Assembly: GCA_039794405.1 (NCBI GenBank)
Contig: JBDIVL010000022.1
Location: 1 to 64,000, forward strand
Source of the DNA: JBDIVL01 sp039794405
Lineage (GTDB): Bacteria; Planctomycetota; Brocadiia; Brocadiales; Brocadiaceae
DNA length: 64,000 nucleotides
Reading direction: 5' to 3'
Positions 45,753 through 53,900 of this stretch are shown piece by piece. A program made the position numbers and the translations under genes. How positions within the stretch are numbered: the first letter of the stretch is position 1; each line of letters starts with the position of its first letter. Under the pieces are notes generated by a model. It was not told the DNA's origin. It searched no databases and saw nothing but the letters and a program-made list of their open reading frames with translations.

Positions 45753-46745
45753 ATGATGTACGAAAACGACCGACTTATAAAACTGCCAAGGCCACCTGTT
45801 CCCGGCAGACCTACAAGGACATGGGAATATATAGTTGCCTATCTTTGTATTTGGTTTCTGGCTGTAGCCCTTATCTTAGTCTATTTTACCTCAACGGGTT
45901 CACCTCAGGCAGGTCTCATAGAAGTTGGAATATTTACATCAATTTTTGTTTTTTTGTTCCATCTCGTTATAAGATTTTTCCCATTCATTGCTAAGATATT
46001 TTCGTCAGTAGTTATCATAGGTTTGGGGATTGCCCTCATCTATGGAAACTATTACTTTTTGAAGATCGTAAAAAAAGATGCCCCTTTTGAGCAATTACTC
46101 ATTGGAGATTTACTTGTCAATAAAATCATAAAAACTACGAAAGAAGATCAAATTACTGTTGATGCAAAAAAGGAAAGAGAAATCCTGAAATACGAAAAGC
46201 CTTTGGTATCTCTCAACCAATTGGAGAGACCAATATCAAACCCGACAATGGCCGGACTCCAGTTATCACCTGTTATACCACCTATACATACAGTTAAAGC
46301 AGGGCTAATATCTCTTATTGAGAAATACAAGACCGAAGTACCAAGATACGAAACGTCCATGCCAGTGGTACCCTTAAATCAATTGAAAGAATTCACGTCT
46401 GGTCCACTTAAGGCAAAATGGGAGCTACCATATATCACAATAACTATACCTATGATGAAAGCACTACCAATATTTGCAAGTGAAAAAGACAAGACAGAAA
46501 CACCTATCAGCAGTATGAGTACAAAAGCCTCTCATCTGGAATTTACGATAAAATCTGAACCTATGATTCAAGAAAGCCTGGAAAGAAACGGCTTTAACCT
46601 TTTACCACTTCTTAAATCCATTCAAGAGATAACGATGATACGAAAAGTCCCGGAAATTCAACCTCCATTATCCGGAACAACAATATCTTTCCCTACGATA
46701 AATTTTAAAGAACCTTTAGAAGAAAACCGTATACCCATTGATTAA
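45753..46745 (+). CDS. Hypothetical membrane protein with internal duplication
   Basis: A 330-residue product. A proline-rich N-terminus (KLPRPPVPGRPTR) precedes three membrane helices (about 27-45, 53-72, 83-101). The remaining 230 residues are soluble and contain two related units of about 53 residues: one with PLVSLNQLERPIS (150-162) and the second with PVVPLNQLKEFTS (204-216), each followed by a run ending in EKYKTE or EKDKTE. I do not recognise a family. It precedes a secreted TPR gene by 26 bases and may form a pair with it. Start ATG at 45753 or the next codon, 45756. Confidence 0.75.
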   Translation: MMYENDRLIKLPRPPVPGRPTRTWEYIVAYLCIWFLAVALILVYFTSTGSPQAGLIEVGIFTSIFVFLFHLVIRFFPFIAKIFSSVVIIGLGIALIYGNYYFLKIVKKDAPFEQLLIGDLLVNKIIKTTKEDQITVDAKKEREILKYEKPLVSLNQLERPISNPTMAGLQLSPVIPPIHTVKAGLISLIEKYKTEVPRYETSMPVVPLNQLKEFTSGPLKAKWELPYITITIPMMKALPIFASEKDKTETPISSMSTKASHLEFTIKSEPMIQESLERNGFNLLPLLKSIQEITMIRKVPEIQPPLSGTTISFPTINFKEPLEENRIPID

Positions 46746-46771
46746 TCTGGTACTTTTCAAAGGAGTGAATC

Positions 46772-47497
46772 ATGAGAATCTGCACGACAGTGGTATTCAC
46801 ATTATTATCCTTCGTAAATATAGGTTATAGCCAGAATCAGGATGAACCTCTTGATGCCTCTATAAAAGCCTTCGAAAAAGCTGTAGAAAAAAATCCCAAT
46901 TTTGCAGAAGCATATTACAACCTTGGGGTTGTATATAGTGAAAAGGGAATGGCAGAAAAAGCAGTCAGTGAATATAGAAAAACCTTAGAAATAGAACCAA
47001 ATTTCGTCAAGGCCTATAATAACCTCGGTGTTATTTACTATGAAACAGGCCGGCTGGATGAGGCTACTGATGTCCTTAAAAAGGCCATTACCGTATCACC
47101 ACAATACGTTGAAGCATACTATAATTTAGGGATCGTCTATTATGGGAAAAGACAATACCAGGATGCCATTGATACCTTTAAAAAGGCTGTGGAACTCAAT
47201 CCTGAATTTGATAAAGGATATTACAACTTAGGTATCACCTACGCATCGATGGATACGATTGATGAATCTGTTAATGCCTTCAAAAAAGCAATAGAAATAA
47301 ATCCCCAATATTCAGATGCCTATTATAATTTGGGTATTGCCCATGCAAGAAAAAACCGATATGATGAAGCTATTAAATCCCTGCAAAAAGCCCTGGAGAT
47401 CAATCCGGATGATCATAAATCTTATTTTGCTTTAGGGGTAGTTTACCGGGAAAAAGGGAAGGCAAGAGAAACTTCAGAGGATAAAAGAGGCCCATAA
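46772..47497 (+). CDS. Secreted TPR-repeat protein
   Basis: A 241-residue protein. A signal peptide (about residues 1-20) is followed by six TPR units with the pattern NFAEAYYNLGVVYSEKGMAEKA, all in helical register. TPR proteins scaffold protein complexes; in the periplasm they often support cytochrome or envelope assembly. Ribosome site AAAGGAG is well placed. The gene follows the hypothetical membrane protein closely. The tail (REKGKARETSEDKRGP) is charged. Confidence 0.9.
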   Translation: MRICTTVVFTLLSFVNIGYSQNQDEPLDASIKAFEKAVEKNPNFAEAYYNLGVVYSEKGMAEKAVSEYRKTLEIEPNFVKAYNNLGVIYYETGRLDEATDVLKKAITVSPQYVEAYYNLGIVYYGKRQYQDAIDTFKKAVELNPEFDKGYYNLGITYASMDTIDESVNAFKKAIEINPQYSDAYYNLGIAHARKNRYDEAIKSLQKALEINPDDHKSYFALGVVYREKGKARETSEDKRGP

Positions 47498-47852
47498 GAT
47501 AAAAAGATCATACAATACGGCCACAATCAAGTTCATTAAAAGTTGTTAAGTACCTGAACATAAATCTTTGTACCTTTTTCAGAAGTATTCCCAGAGCGGT
47601 TCAATCGTCCACGATTGAACCGAAACGTTTCGGCATGTCTCATACGCCTGCCGGTCAAAACGCACAGGCCGATACCAAACATATGGTTCAACCTGCAAGA
47701 TCGAATCAGTCATGAAAAATCAAAATGCAAAATGGACAAATCCCTTTTTTTATTGTATAAAATGAACATTTGATAATATGCTTCGTAACAGAAATTGAAA
47801 AAGATATACTTGCATGCATTTTGAAATGGCATAAGGGGGAGAATTAACAATT
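47498..47852. other. Spacer with an inverted copy of the two-hairpin element
   Basis: These 355 bases contain the element at 47598-47707. The left part (about 47540-47580, TTAAGTACCTGAACATAAAT) also resembles 45468-45500 (AAGTACCTGGACATAAAT), so flanking sequence may be part of a longer repeat. No gene. Confidence 0.7.
47598..47707 (-). repeat. Two-hairpin dispersed element, inverted full copy
   Basis: On the minus strand the order is left hairpin (47685-47707, one arm degenerate), then ACATGCCGAAACGTTTCGG, and a perfect hairpin GGTTCAATCGT/ACGATTGAACC (47598-47621). About 110 bp, reversed relative to the 45512 copy. Confidence 0.88.
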
Positions 47853-49079
47853 ATGTATAAACAGACGAGAGTATTTTTGCTGACAATCCATGTCTTTGTT
47901 GTCTTCTTCCTCTATTCGCAAGAACTTTACGCCGGGACATTGCATTTTATTGCATACGGAGATACCCGCCGGAATATAGAGACATTGGAAAAACCTCAGA
48001 CGAAGCATAATGCAATAGCTAAGGTTATTCGTGAGATGGACCCTGATTTTATTTTATTAACCGGAGATATGGTTTACTATAACGAATTTGAAAAATTTTT
48101 AGAAGTTATTACTAATAATTACGCGGGGAATAAAATAATTCCGTTTTACCCTGTTATCGGAAATCATGAACTTACCTTTGGAGAAAAGGTCGATGCTACG
48201 ATAAAAGAATTGCTCGAAAAAATAAGAAGATTAACCGAATCTGGCACACGGGCATCCTTATCGTCTGACCTTTCAGATGAAACAGCAAGATTATGGATGA
48301 AACTTCATAAAGAGACAGATTCAATCGTGGATAAAGAGATAAAAAAAAGGAGCAGATGGATTTTGTGCGAAGAAATTAGGAACAAACTGAATCCTGAATA
48401 CATCTCTTATCTGAATGAAATATTTAGAGAAAAAACAAAAGAACAATCGTGGTACTCCTTTACGAGAGAAGTTGAAGGATTAAAGATAAAATTTATTGCC
48501 CTGAATTCATCGTTACCTGATGATGAGGAACAGTACCAGTGGTTTTTGACTGAATTACACCAGTTTCATGGACCTAAGGTAGTTTTTGAGCACTATCCCC
48601 CGTATTCCATTGGATTCCATGGATGTTATGACCTGATAGATCGTGAATCCAAGGCATCGAGATTTCGAGACCGATATACAAAATTCTTTAATGACGCGAT
48701 CAACAACGTGATATTAGTCATTAACGGCCATGAACATAACTACCAGCGCATCTGCAGAACAGATGAAACAGGTAATATACAATTACCCATATATATTATT
48801 TCCGGGGGAGGTGGGGCCGATTTATCAGGTCAGGGTGAATGCGATATCTCTCAAATTCCACTCAATAGTTTTCAGTGCCTGAAGCTTGTAACTGCCTACC
48901 ATTTCGTTGATATTGTAATACATATAAATGATAAAAATACCCTTGTTTTAAAGTGCAGAGTACCAGGAATCCGATATGATACGAAAAAGGGGTTGCCGGA
49001 TGATGAATCTTTTGAAAAGGAATTTATAAAAGAACGTTTGGAACTCATCGATGATTTTACCGTGAATTGGCAAAAATAA
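47853..49079 (+). CDS. Secreted metallophosphoesterase (calcineurin-like)
   Basis: A 408-residue protein with a signal peptide (about 1-28). The metal motifs are AYGDTR (about 35-40), LLTGDMVYY, VIGNHEL, and the terminal NGHEHNYQR, so the dinuclear metal site is intact. A helical insert of about 110 residues (about 120-230, KRSRWILCEE) lies between the NHE and the GHEH motifs. Such enzymes hydrolyse phosphomono- or diesters; substrate unknown. The ribosome site is AAGGGGGAG. Its stop codon overlaps the next start in TAATG. Confidence 0.9.
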   Translation: MYKQTRVFLLTIHVFVVFFLYSQELYAGTLHFIAYGDTRRNIETLEKPQTKHNAIAKVIREMDPDFILLTGDMVYYNEFEKFLEVITNNYAGNKIIPFYPVIGNHELTFGEKVDATIKELLEKIRRLTESGTRASLSSDLSDETARLWMKLHKETDSIVDKEIKKRSRWILCEEIRNKLNPEYISYLNEIFREKTKEQSWYSFTREVEGLKIKFIALNSSLPDDEEQYQWFLTELHQFHGPKVVFEHYPPYSIGFHGCYDLIDRESKASRFRDRYTKFFNDAINNVILVINGHEHNYQRICRTDETGNIQLPIYIISGGGGADLSGQGECDISQIPLNSFQCLKLVTAYHFVDIVIHINDKNTLVLKCRVPGIRYDTKKGLPDDESFEKEFIKERLELIDDFTVNWQK

Positions 49080-49423
49080 TGCAGCTTAAAACCTTTATTC
49101 TCTATTTCATACTTGGCGGTGCTATTGTAAGTACAGTAACATTTATTGGTTCCCAGGGGAAGGGACTTCTGGCTGCCTTTGTGGCTACATTCCCTACCAT
49201 AACGGTATTGACCTTCCTTCTCATTTACAACAGAGTAGGACAATTAGCTACCATAAATTATGCCAAGGGACTTCTCCTGATGACGATACCCTGGATTATC
49301 TATGTCTTATGTCTTATTTACCTGCTGCCGAGGTGGGGATTCGTAAGGTCCCTTATTATTGGCGTGCTTACCTATATGACCCTTGCAGGGATTGTCAGCA
49401 TTATTGTAAAGCATATCAGGTAA
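49079..49423 (+). CDS. DUF3147-like small membrane protein
   Basis: A 114-residue protein with four predicted helices, similar in layout to GlpM/DUF3147 proteins. The start ATG (49079) overlaps the preceding stop in TAATG, so translation is coupled; a TTG twelve bases earlier is in frame but less likely. No function is established for the family. It shares a transcript with the metallophosphoesterase. Confidence 0.75.
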   Translation: MQLKTFILYFILGGAIVSTVTFIGSQGKGLLAAFVATFPTITVLTFLLIYNRVGQLATINYAKGLLLMTIPWIIYVLCLIYLLPRWGFVRSLIIGVLTYMTLAGIVSIIVKHIR

Positions 49424-50030
49424 TTACCATGCCCAAGGCTGGCTTTTAAGACAAAACCCCACAACTCATGATTGGTTGGTTCTATCTTGCAGATTGAACC
49501 AATCTAAAGGTAAACTCAAAGTTTAGCCAATATAACAGAGTATTCTCAATCTCTATTTAGCAACGTAATAATTAAGAAACTTTATCCCCAGAACATTGCT
49601 CTCTCGGCAATCGATCAATATACCTCTGCGTGCCGTGTCACATTTTGTGCCTGTACATCTCTGTGTCATGTCACATATTCTATCACGTATTTAGATAAGC
49701 TATTCTGCAGAATTGCATTCTCCACCTTGCTGAAACAAAATCTGCTTTTATCACTTAAGTTGTATTATATTAGTAGATTAGAACAATATTAATATTTTTA
49801 AAAAACATTTTCCTCTCGTTATTATATTGAATGGTACATATTTTGATACATATTTGCGACGATTTCTTAAAAAAACGTACAGAGATATAACGATAATTTC
49901 CATACCTTATGTATAGTTGCGTCTATAGCAATCCTCCAGGAGCATTATTACAAGCTCTATAAAATACTGAAGTTTGATGTATGTGTGGAGGGGTTTGGAT
50001 AACACTGCTTTTTATGAAAGGAAATAAAAA
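49424..50030. other. Spacer with half of a two-hairpin element upstream of the RiPP-like locus
   Basis: The hairpin GGTTCTATCTTGCAGATTGAACC at 49478-49500 is the left end of the dispersed element. A second segment (49628-49690) has GTGCCGTGTCACA and TGTCATGTCACA words shared with 43474-43535. The promoter of the peptide gene must lie in the last 300 bases. No gene is evident. Confidence 0.65.
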
Positions 50031-50153
50031 ATGGAAGACAAGAAATTACCAGAATATGAAGTACCAAAGGTGATTACCTATACCGATGAAGAAATTCTTG
50101 ATGAACTGGTCAGACACAGGTCTGTTTCGACAGGAGGTAGTAATGTATCATAA
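50031..50153 (+). CDS. Putative RiPP precursor (leader with YxxP motif)
   Basis: A 40-residue peptide that starts ATG after AAAGGAAA. It reads MEDKKLPEYEVPKVITYT followed by DEEILDELVRHRSVSTGG and a short serine end. The acidic leader with YxxP and DEEILDEL resembles leaders recognised by PqqD-like RRE proteins; such leaders often end in EELGP. A PqqD-like gene follows 170 bases downstream. The end may be shifted in frame (see findings). No maturase is next to it. Recognition is by pattern only; it is not a certain member of any family. Confidence 0.55.
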   Translation: MEDKKLPEYEVPKVITYTDEEILDELVRHRSVSTGGSNVS

Positions 50154-50301
50154 TATGGTAAGTAAATATTCCGGCTTTATGGAGAATATTTGGCACATTT
50201 TTGGCCGAATTTCCTACACAAGATTACATCAGAAAGATTGGCACCCTTCTGGATGTCCCAACAGTATCGTTCTCCTGCCGAAGTTTTATCATGATCAATA
50301 A
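50143..50301 (+). CDS. Possible 52-residue ORF with near-perfect ribosome site
   Basis: ATG at 50143 is five bases after AGGAGG (50132-50137), so translation looks likely. The product is Trp-, His- and Cys-containing (for example SYTRLHQKDWHPSGCPNS) and has no known motif. It overlaps the end of the precursor frame and ends just before the PqqD-like gene. It could be a real peptide, or part of a longer protein disrupted by a one-base shift; the same stretch is open in another frame that runs into the PqqD-like gene. Confidence 0.35.
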   Translation: MYHNMVSKYSGFMENIWHIFGRISYTRLHQKDWHPSGCPNSIVLLPKFYHDQ

Positions 50302-50323
50302 GGATGGAGGAGCAATAGAAATA

Positions 50324-50593
50324 ATGGACAGAACGAAACCTGTTAAAAAACAATGTATTTTTGTACAGGATATCGGGCGAGAAGTGTTGCTTTACAGCGC
50401 TCAGGAAAGAGTATTTCACATTCTCAATCCTACCGCAAAAACTATCTGGGAACTTTGTGATGGGAAACATACCGTAAAAGACATGGAGCAAGTCATTAGA
50501 ACAAAATTTTCATTCTCTAATGGGCACAATGTTGTCAAAGATATCCAGCAGATACTGGATACCCTCGCAGATAAAGGCGTATTGGAAAAATGA
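50324..50593 (+). CDS. PqqD-family (RiPP recognition element) protein
   Basis: An 89-residue protein if the ATG at 50324 is used (after GGAGGAGC); upstream starts in the same frame would add up to 41 residues. It has the PqqD-type winged-helix pattern: REVLLYSAQERVFHILNPTAKTIWELCDGKHTVKDMEQVI, then VVKDIQQILDTLADKGVLE. Such proteins present leader peptides to radical SAM or other maturases. The neighbour peptide at 50031 is a plausible client. No radical SAM, lasso cyclase or transporter gene adjoins it. Confidence 0.78.
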   Translation: MDRTKPVKKQCIFVQDIGREVLLYSAQERVFHILNPTAKTIWELCDGKHTVKDMEQVIRTKFSFSNGHNVVKDIQQILDTLADKGVLEK

Positions 50594-51262
50594 ACCTAAA
50601 ATGAGGACATTAATTCTCTACATAATTGGTGCATGTTTAGAATTTTATATAAAATACCAGACCAAACCCGTCAGAAATTAAGCCTTCGGCGACTTTTCGT
50701 GCTGCTTACCTCCCTCTTTATCTCGTTCCAACGCAAACAGGCTGTGTCAAATGAGCAATTTTACTCTACTTCGAGAGTTTTTTCCCCACCTTAAGGATGA
50801 AATGCAATAAACTCAGAATAGAATGGGCAATTTGTAAAGTTTGCTCCCTACTTTTAAAACAAGAAGGTTCATTTGACCCAATCTGAAAGCATCTGAACGA
50901 GTGGAGTGAGAGTATAGACAATAAATTACTTACCCAATATCGTTTACTCATTATGGAGTATAGGATGTACGAAATGGAAAGACGTGGGTAATGATAAGCT
51001 TACTGAGAGGGACACATGGGAAGGCGTGTAGGGTAAGTGAAGCGATAGTGAGTGCATGAAAAACTGTTTAAATAGTTTAAGCCGTTTAAACGGCTTTGCG
51101 ACGGATTGTTAGAAGGCCTTAAGCTGTCGAGTTGGACTTACCCAACGTAACGAATATTTTCATGCTTATCAACTTATCTAACAGGGCTGGATTGATCCAC
51201 CTACTCTTTGAAATTCATATACGATAAATGAAACCTTCAGTGATTGAGGTGTTTTTCATTTA
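50594..51262. other. Repeat-bearing spacer between PqqD-like gene and gpsA
   Basis: These 670 bp have no supported gene. They hold the second GTTTAAAC element (51023-51103) and several short repeated words (TTACCC/GGGTAA pairs near 50930 and 51140). A 61-residue minus-strand frame at 50766-50951 lacks a ribosome site and is not called. Confidence 0.6.
51023..51103. repeat. GTTTAAAC hairpin element, copy 2
   Basis: It starts GGCGTGTAGG, then GTGCATGAAAAA, then nested GTTTAAAT/GTTTAAAC palindromes and AACGGCTTTGCGACG. The order of blocks matches 2839-2915. The two copies have drifted. Confidence 0.7.
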
Positions 51263-52285
51263 TCAAAATAACTCTTCTACTTCAGATCTCGGCGTACGCA
51301 TCATAAGACTGCTTACTGCCTCAAGCGGATTTTTATTCGTAAAAAGTACATCATATATCTCTTTTGTGATAGGCATTTCCACATTGAATTTATGGGAAAG
51401 TGCCATAACAGATTTTGTAGTCCAAACACCTTCTGCAATTTGTTCCATCTTCTCCAGAATTTCCTGTAACTTTTTCCCTTTTCCAATCTGCTCGCCAACC
51501 CATCGGTTTCGTCCATAAGGACTAATACAGGTGGTTATTAAGTCTCCTAACCCCGTGAGCCCTGAAAAAGTGCTTCTCTGCGCCCCCATAATCACCCCGA
51601 GACGGCTTATCTCTGCCAAACCACGTGTGATAAGGGCTGCCTTGGAATTATCACCAAATTTCAGGCCATCACATATGCCCGAGGCTATAGCAATCACGTT
51701 TTTCATCGCTGCACCTAACTCAACCCCGATCATATCAGGATTTGTATAGACACGAAATCTTTCTGTGGTAAAGATCTCCTGAATCTGTTTCGCTAAATGA
51801 ATATCCTTTGATGATGCAACAATTGTAGTGGGTAATTCACATGCAACTTCTTCTCCATGACTTGGTCCAAGAAGTAAAGAAATGGGCTGATTTCCCAGTA
51901 CATTTGCTATAATTTCGCTGGGTCTCATAAGCGTTTCATTCTCGATTCCTTTTGTAACGCTGACAATTGGTATCCCGTTAATATAAATATCTTTAAATCT
52001 CGATAGCACAGAACGCAGGTAAGGAGTAGGCGTTGCGGATACAATGAGCTGTGTGTCCATCAGATCGCTAAAGATACCTGAAGTAATGTGCATTCCGGAA
52101 GGAATCGGAATACCCTTGAGAAATTTGATGTTCTCCCTTTTCTCTCTCAGATAGTCAGCATAGGATGGATTTGAGCCCCAAAGGGTAACATGATAACCCT
52201 TTTTGTATAGAAGGATGGCAAGCGTAGTTCCCCACCCTCCATTACCAATAACAATTATCTTTTTTACAACGAATTTTGAGTTCAT
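51263..52285 (-). CDS. gpsA: Glycerol-3-phosphate dehydrogenase [NAD(P)+]
   Basis: A 340-residue enzyme that makes sn-glycerol 3-phosphate from dihydroxyacetone phosphate for phospholipids. The NAD-binding loop reads GNGGWGTTLA, a variant of the usual GAGxWGTALA. SVTKGIE, LLGPSHGEEVA, GAAMKNVIAIASGICDGLKFGDNSKAALITRGL and STFSGLTGLGDLITTC are present, with the catalytic Lys in AAMKN. Length is normal. The next gene on this strand upstream is glyA, separated by 331 bases. Confidence 0.96.
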   Translation of the reverse strand: MNSKFVVKKIIVIGNGGWGTTLAILLYKKGYHVTLWGSNPSYADYLREKRENIKFLKGIPIPSGMHITSGIFSDLMDTQLIVSATPTPYLRSVLSRFKDIYINGIPIVSVTKGIENETLMRPSEIIANVLGNQPISLLLGPSHGEEVACELPTTIVASSKDIHLAKQIQEIFTTERFRVYTNPDMIGVELGAAMKNVIAIASGICDGLKFGDNSKAALITRGLAEISRLGVIMGAQRSTFSGLTGLGDLITTCISPYGRNRWVGEQIGKGKKLQEILEKMEQIAEGVWTTKSVMALSHKFNVEMPITKEIYDVLFTNKNPLEAVSSLMMRTPRSEVEELF

Positions 52286-52616
52286 ATCTGATGGAAAATT
52301 TTGGCGTGATTTTATCTCTTATTCATTACTAGAGGGGAAGAGAAAAATATTCTTGTAAAAAACCTAACAAGGCGAAGCCTCGGACCGATAAAAGAAATCA
52401 CAAGCAGTCAGCAATCGGACAGAAGCTGTAGGCCGACCGCTGATGGCTGACGGCGTATATAATATTGGTTATTTTTAAAACTTGACTCACATGTGAAGAT
52501 AAATCGCAGAGAAAGTATTAATGAAAATCCAGTAAAAAACAGGGCTGGAGTAAACCCCAGCCCTTTCCGTAACGCTATTCCTCAGGAAACAATGAGGGTA
52601 TTTCATTGTGAAACCG
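52286..52616. other. Spacer between glyA and gpsA
   Basis: The spacer holds the glyA terminator (52532-52564) and a segment near 52401-52455 with inverted words (AAGCAGTCAGCAATCGG against CCGCTGATGGCTGAC) that can form a hairpin. No gene is evident. Confidence 0.6.
52532..52564 (-). terminator. Rho-independent terminator of glyA
   Basis: On the minus strand GGGCTGG (complement of 52557-52563) pairs with CCAGCCC (complement of 52542-52548) around an 8-base loop, followed by TGTTTTTTA. It lies 53 bases after the glyA stop. Confidence 0.85.
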
Positions 52617-53876
52617 TTACTTTACACCCTGACACACTTTCTCTTCATATAAAGGGTATGCGGAACAAAGTCCTTTTATAGTCTTTTGGACATATTCCTT
52701 AACGGTAAGGTCTTTTGGTTTTGAAAGGGTTTGGTCAATACATTCTGCTATTTTAACGACATCGGCCTCTTTCATCCCTCTTGAGGTTACCGTCGGCGTT
52801 CCAATTCGAATACCACTTGGTTCGTTTGCGCCCCTTTCATCAAAAGGAACAGTATTTCTATTAAGAACAATACCTACAGTTTCCAGCAACATTTGAGCTT
52901 CTTTTCCTGTAATACCTTTATTGCGTAAATCAATCAGGAAAAGATGATTGTCCGTCCCACCTGAAACGAGATTGTATCCCTTTTTTACAAATTCCTGTGC
53001 CATCGCCTTAGCGTTTTTTACCGTTTGCTGTTGACATCTCTTGAATTCCTCGGTCATTGCCTCTTTAAATGCAACTGCTTTTGCAGCAATAATGTGCATG
53101 AAAGGTCCTCCCTGAATTCCGGGAAAAACCATGGCGTCTATTTGTTTTGCATATTTTGATTTACATAGGATCAGGCCGCCTCTTGGTCCACGAAGTGTTT
53201 TATGGGTTGTTGTGGTAACAAAATCGGCATACGGAACAGGAGTAGGATGTGTCCCTCCAACGATAAGCCCGGCAATGTGGGCTATATCGGCCATAAAGTA
53301 GGCACCAACCTCATCTGCAATTTTTCTAAATCTTTGAAAATCAAGGATTCTCGGATATGCACTTGCTCCAGCAATGATCATTTTGGGTTTCGTTTTTACA
53401 GCGATGTCACGTACCTCATCATAATCGATGTATCCCGTTTCTTTTTTTATACCATAGTGAACAATATCATACATCATCCCTGAGAAATTCTTCTTAAATC
53501 CATGAGTCAAATGTCCGCCATGGGATAAATCCATTCCTAATATGCGGTCGCCGGGTTTTAATACTGCAAAGCAAACAGCCATGTTTGCCTGTGAGCCTGC
53601 ATGTGGTTGCACGTTAGCATGTTCTGACCCAAAAATCTGTATAGCCCTTTCAATTGCCAAACGTTCAACTGTGTCCACATTTCCGCAGCCGGCATACCAT
53701 CGTTTCCCCGCATAACCTTCAGCATATTTGTTGGTCATCGATGATCCCTGTGCTTCCTGTACTGCGACACTGCAAGTGTTTTCTGATGCAATTAAATCTA
53801 TCGTATTTTGTTGCCTTTCAATTTCATCCTGTATAGCTCGCCAAACCTCCGGATCATCGTTTTTTAGTGTAATCAT
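52617..53876 (-). CDS. glyA: Serine hydroxymethyltransferase
   Basis: A 419-residue PLP enzyme that converts serine and tetrahydrofolate to glycine and methylene-tetrahydrofolate. The family features are NTIDLIASENTCSVAV, YAEGYAGKRWYAGC, NVQPHAGSQANMAV, the PLP lysine in TTTHKTLRGPRGG, and TNHLFLIDLR-like TDNHLFLIDLRNKG. Length is normal. It is separated from prfB by 24 bases and read on the same strand. Confidence 0.97.
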   Translation of the reverse strand: MITLKNDDPEVWRAIQDEIERQQNTIDLIASENTCSVAVQEAQGSSMTNKYAEGYAGKRWYAGCGNVDTVERLAIERAIQIFGSEHANVQPHAGSQANMAVCFAVLKPGDRILGMDLSHGGHLTHGFKKNFSGMMYDIVHYGIKKETGYIDYDEVRDIAVKTKPKMIIAGASAYPRILDFQRFRKIADEVGAYFMADIAHIAGLIVGGTHPTPVPYADFVTTTTHKTLRGPRGGLILCKSKYAKQIDAMVFPGIQGGPFMHIIAAKAVAFKEAMTEEFKRCQQQTVKNAKAMAQEFVKKGYNLVSGGTDNHLFLIDLRNKGITGKEAQMLLETVGIVLNRNTVPFDERGANEPSGIRIGTPTVTSRGMKEADVVKIAECIDQTLSKPKDLTVKEYVQKTIKGLCSAYPLYEEKVCQGVK

Positions 53877-53900
53877 ATTTTTACTTTATCCTCATAATAT

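Noticed and set aside
50766..50951. 61-residue minus-strand frame, possible transposase remnant
   Set aside because: No DDE or HTH motif and no inverted ends next to it.
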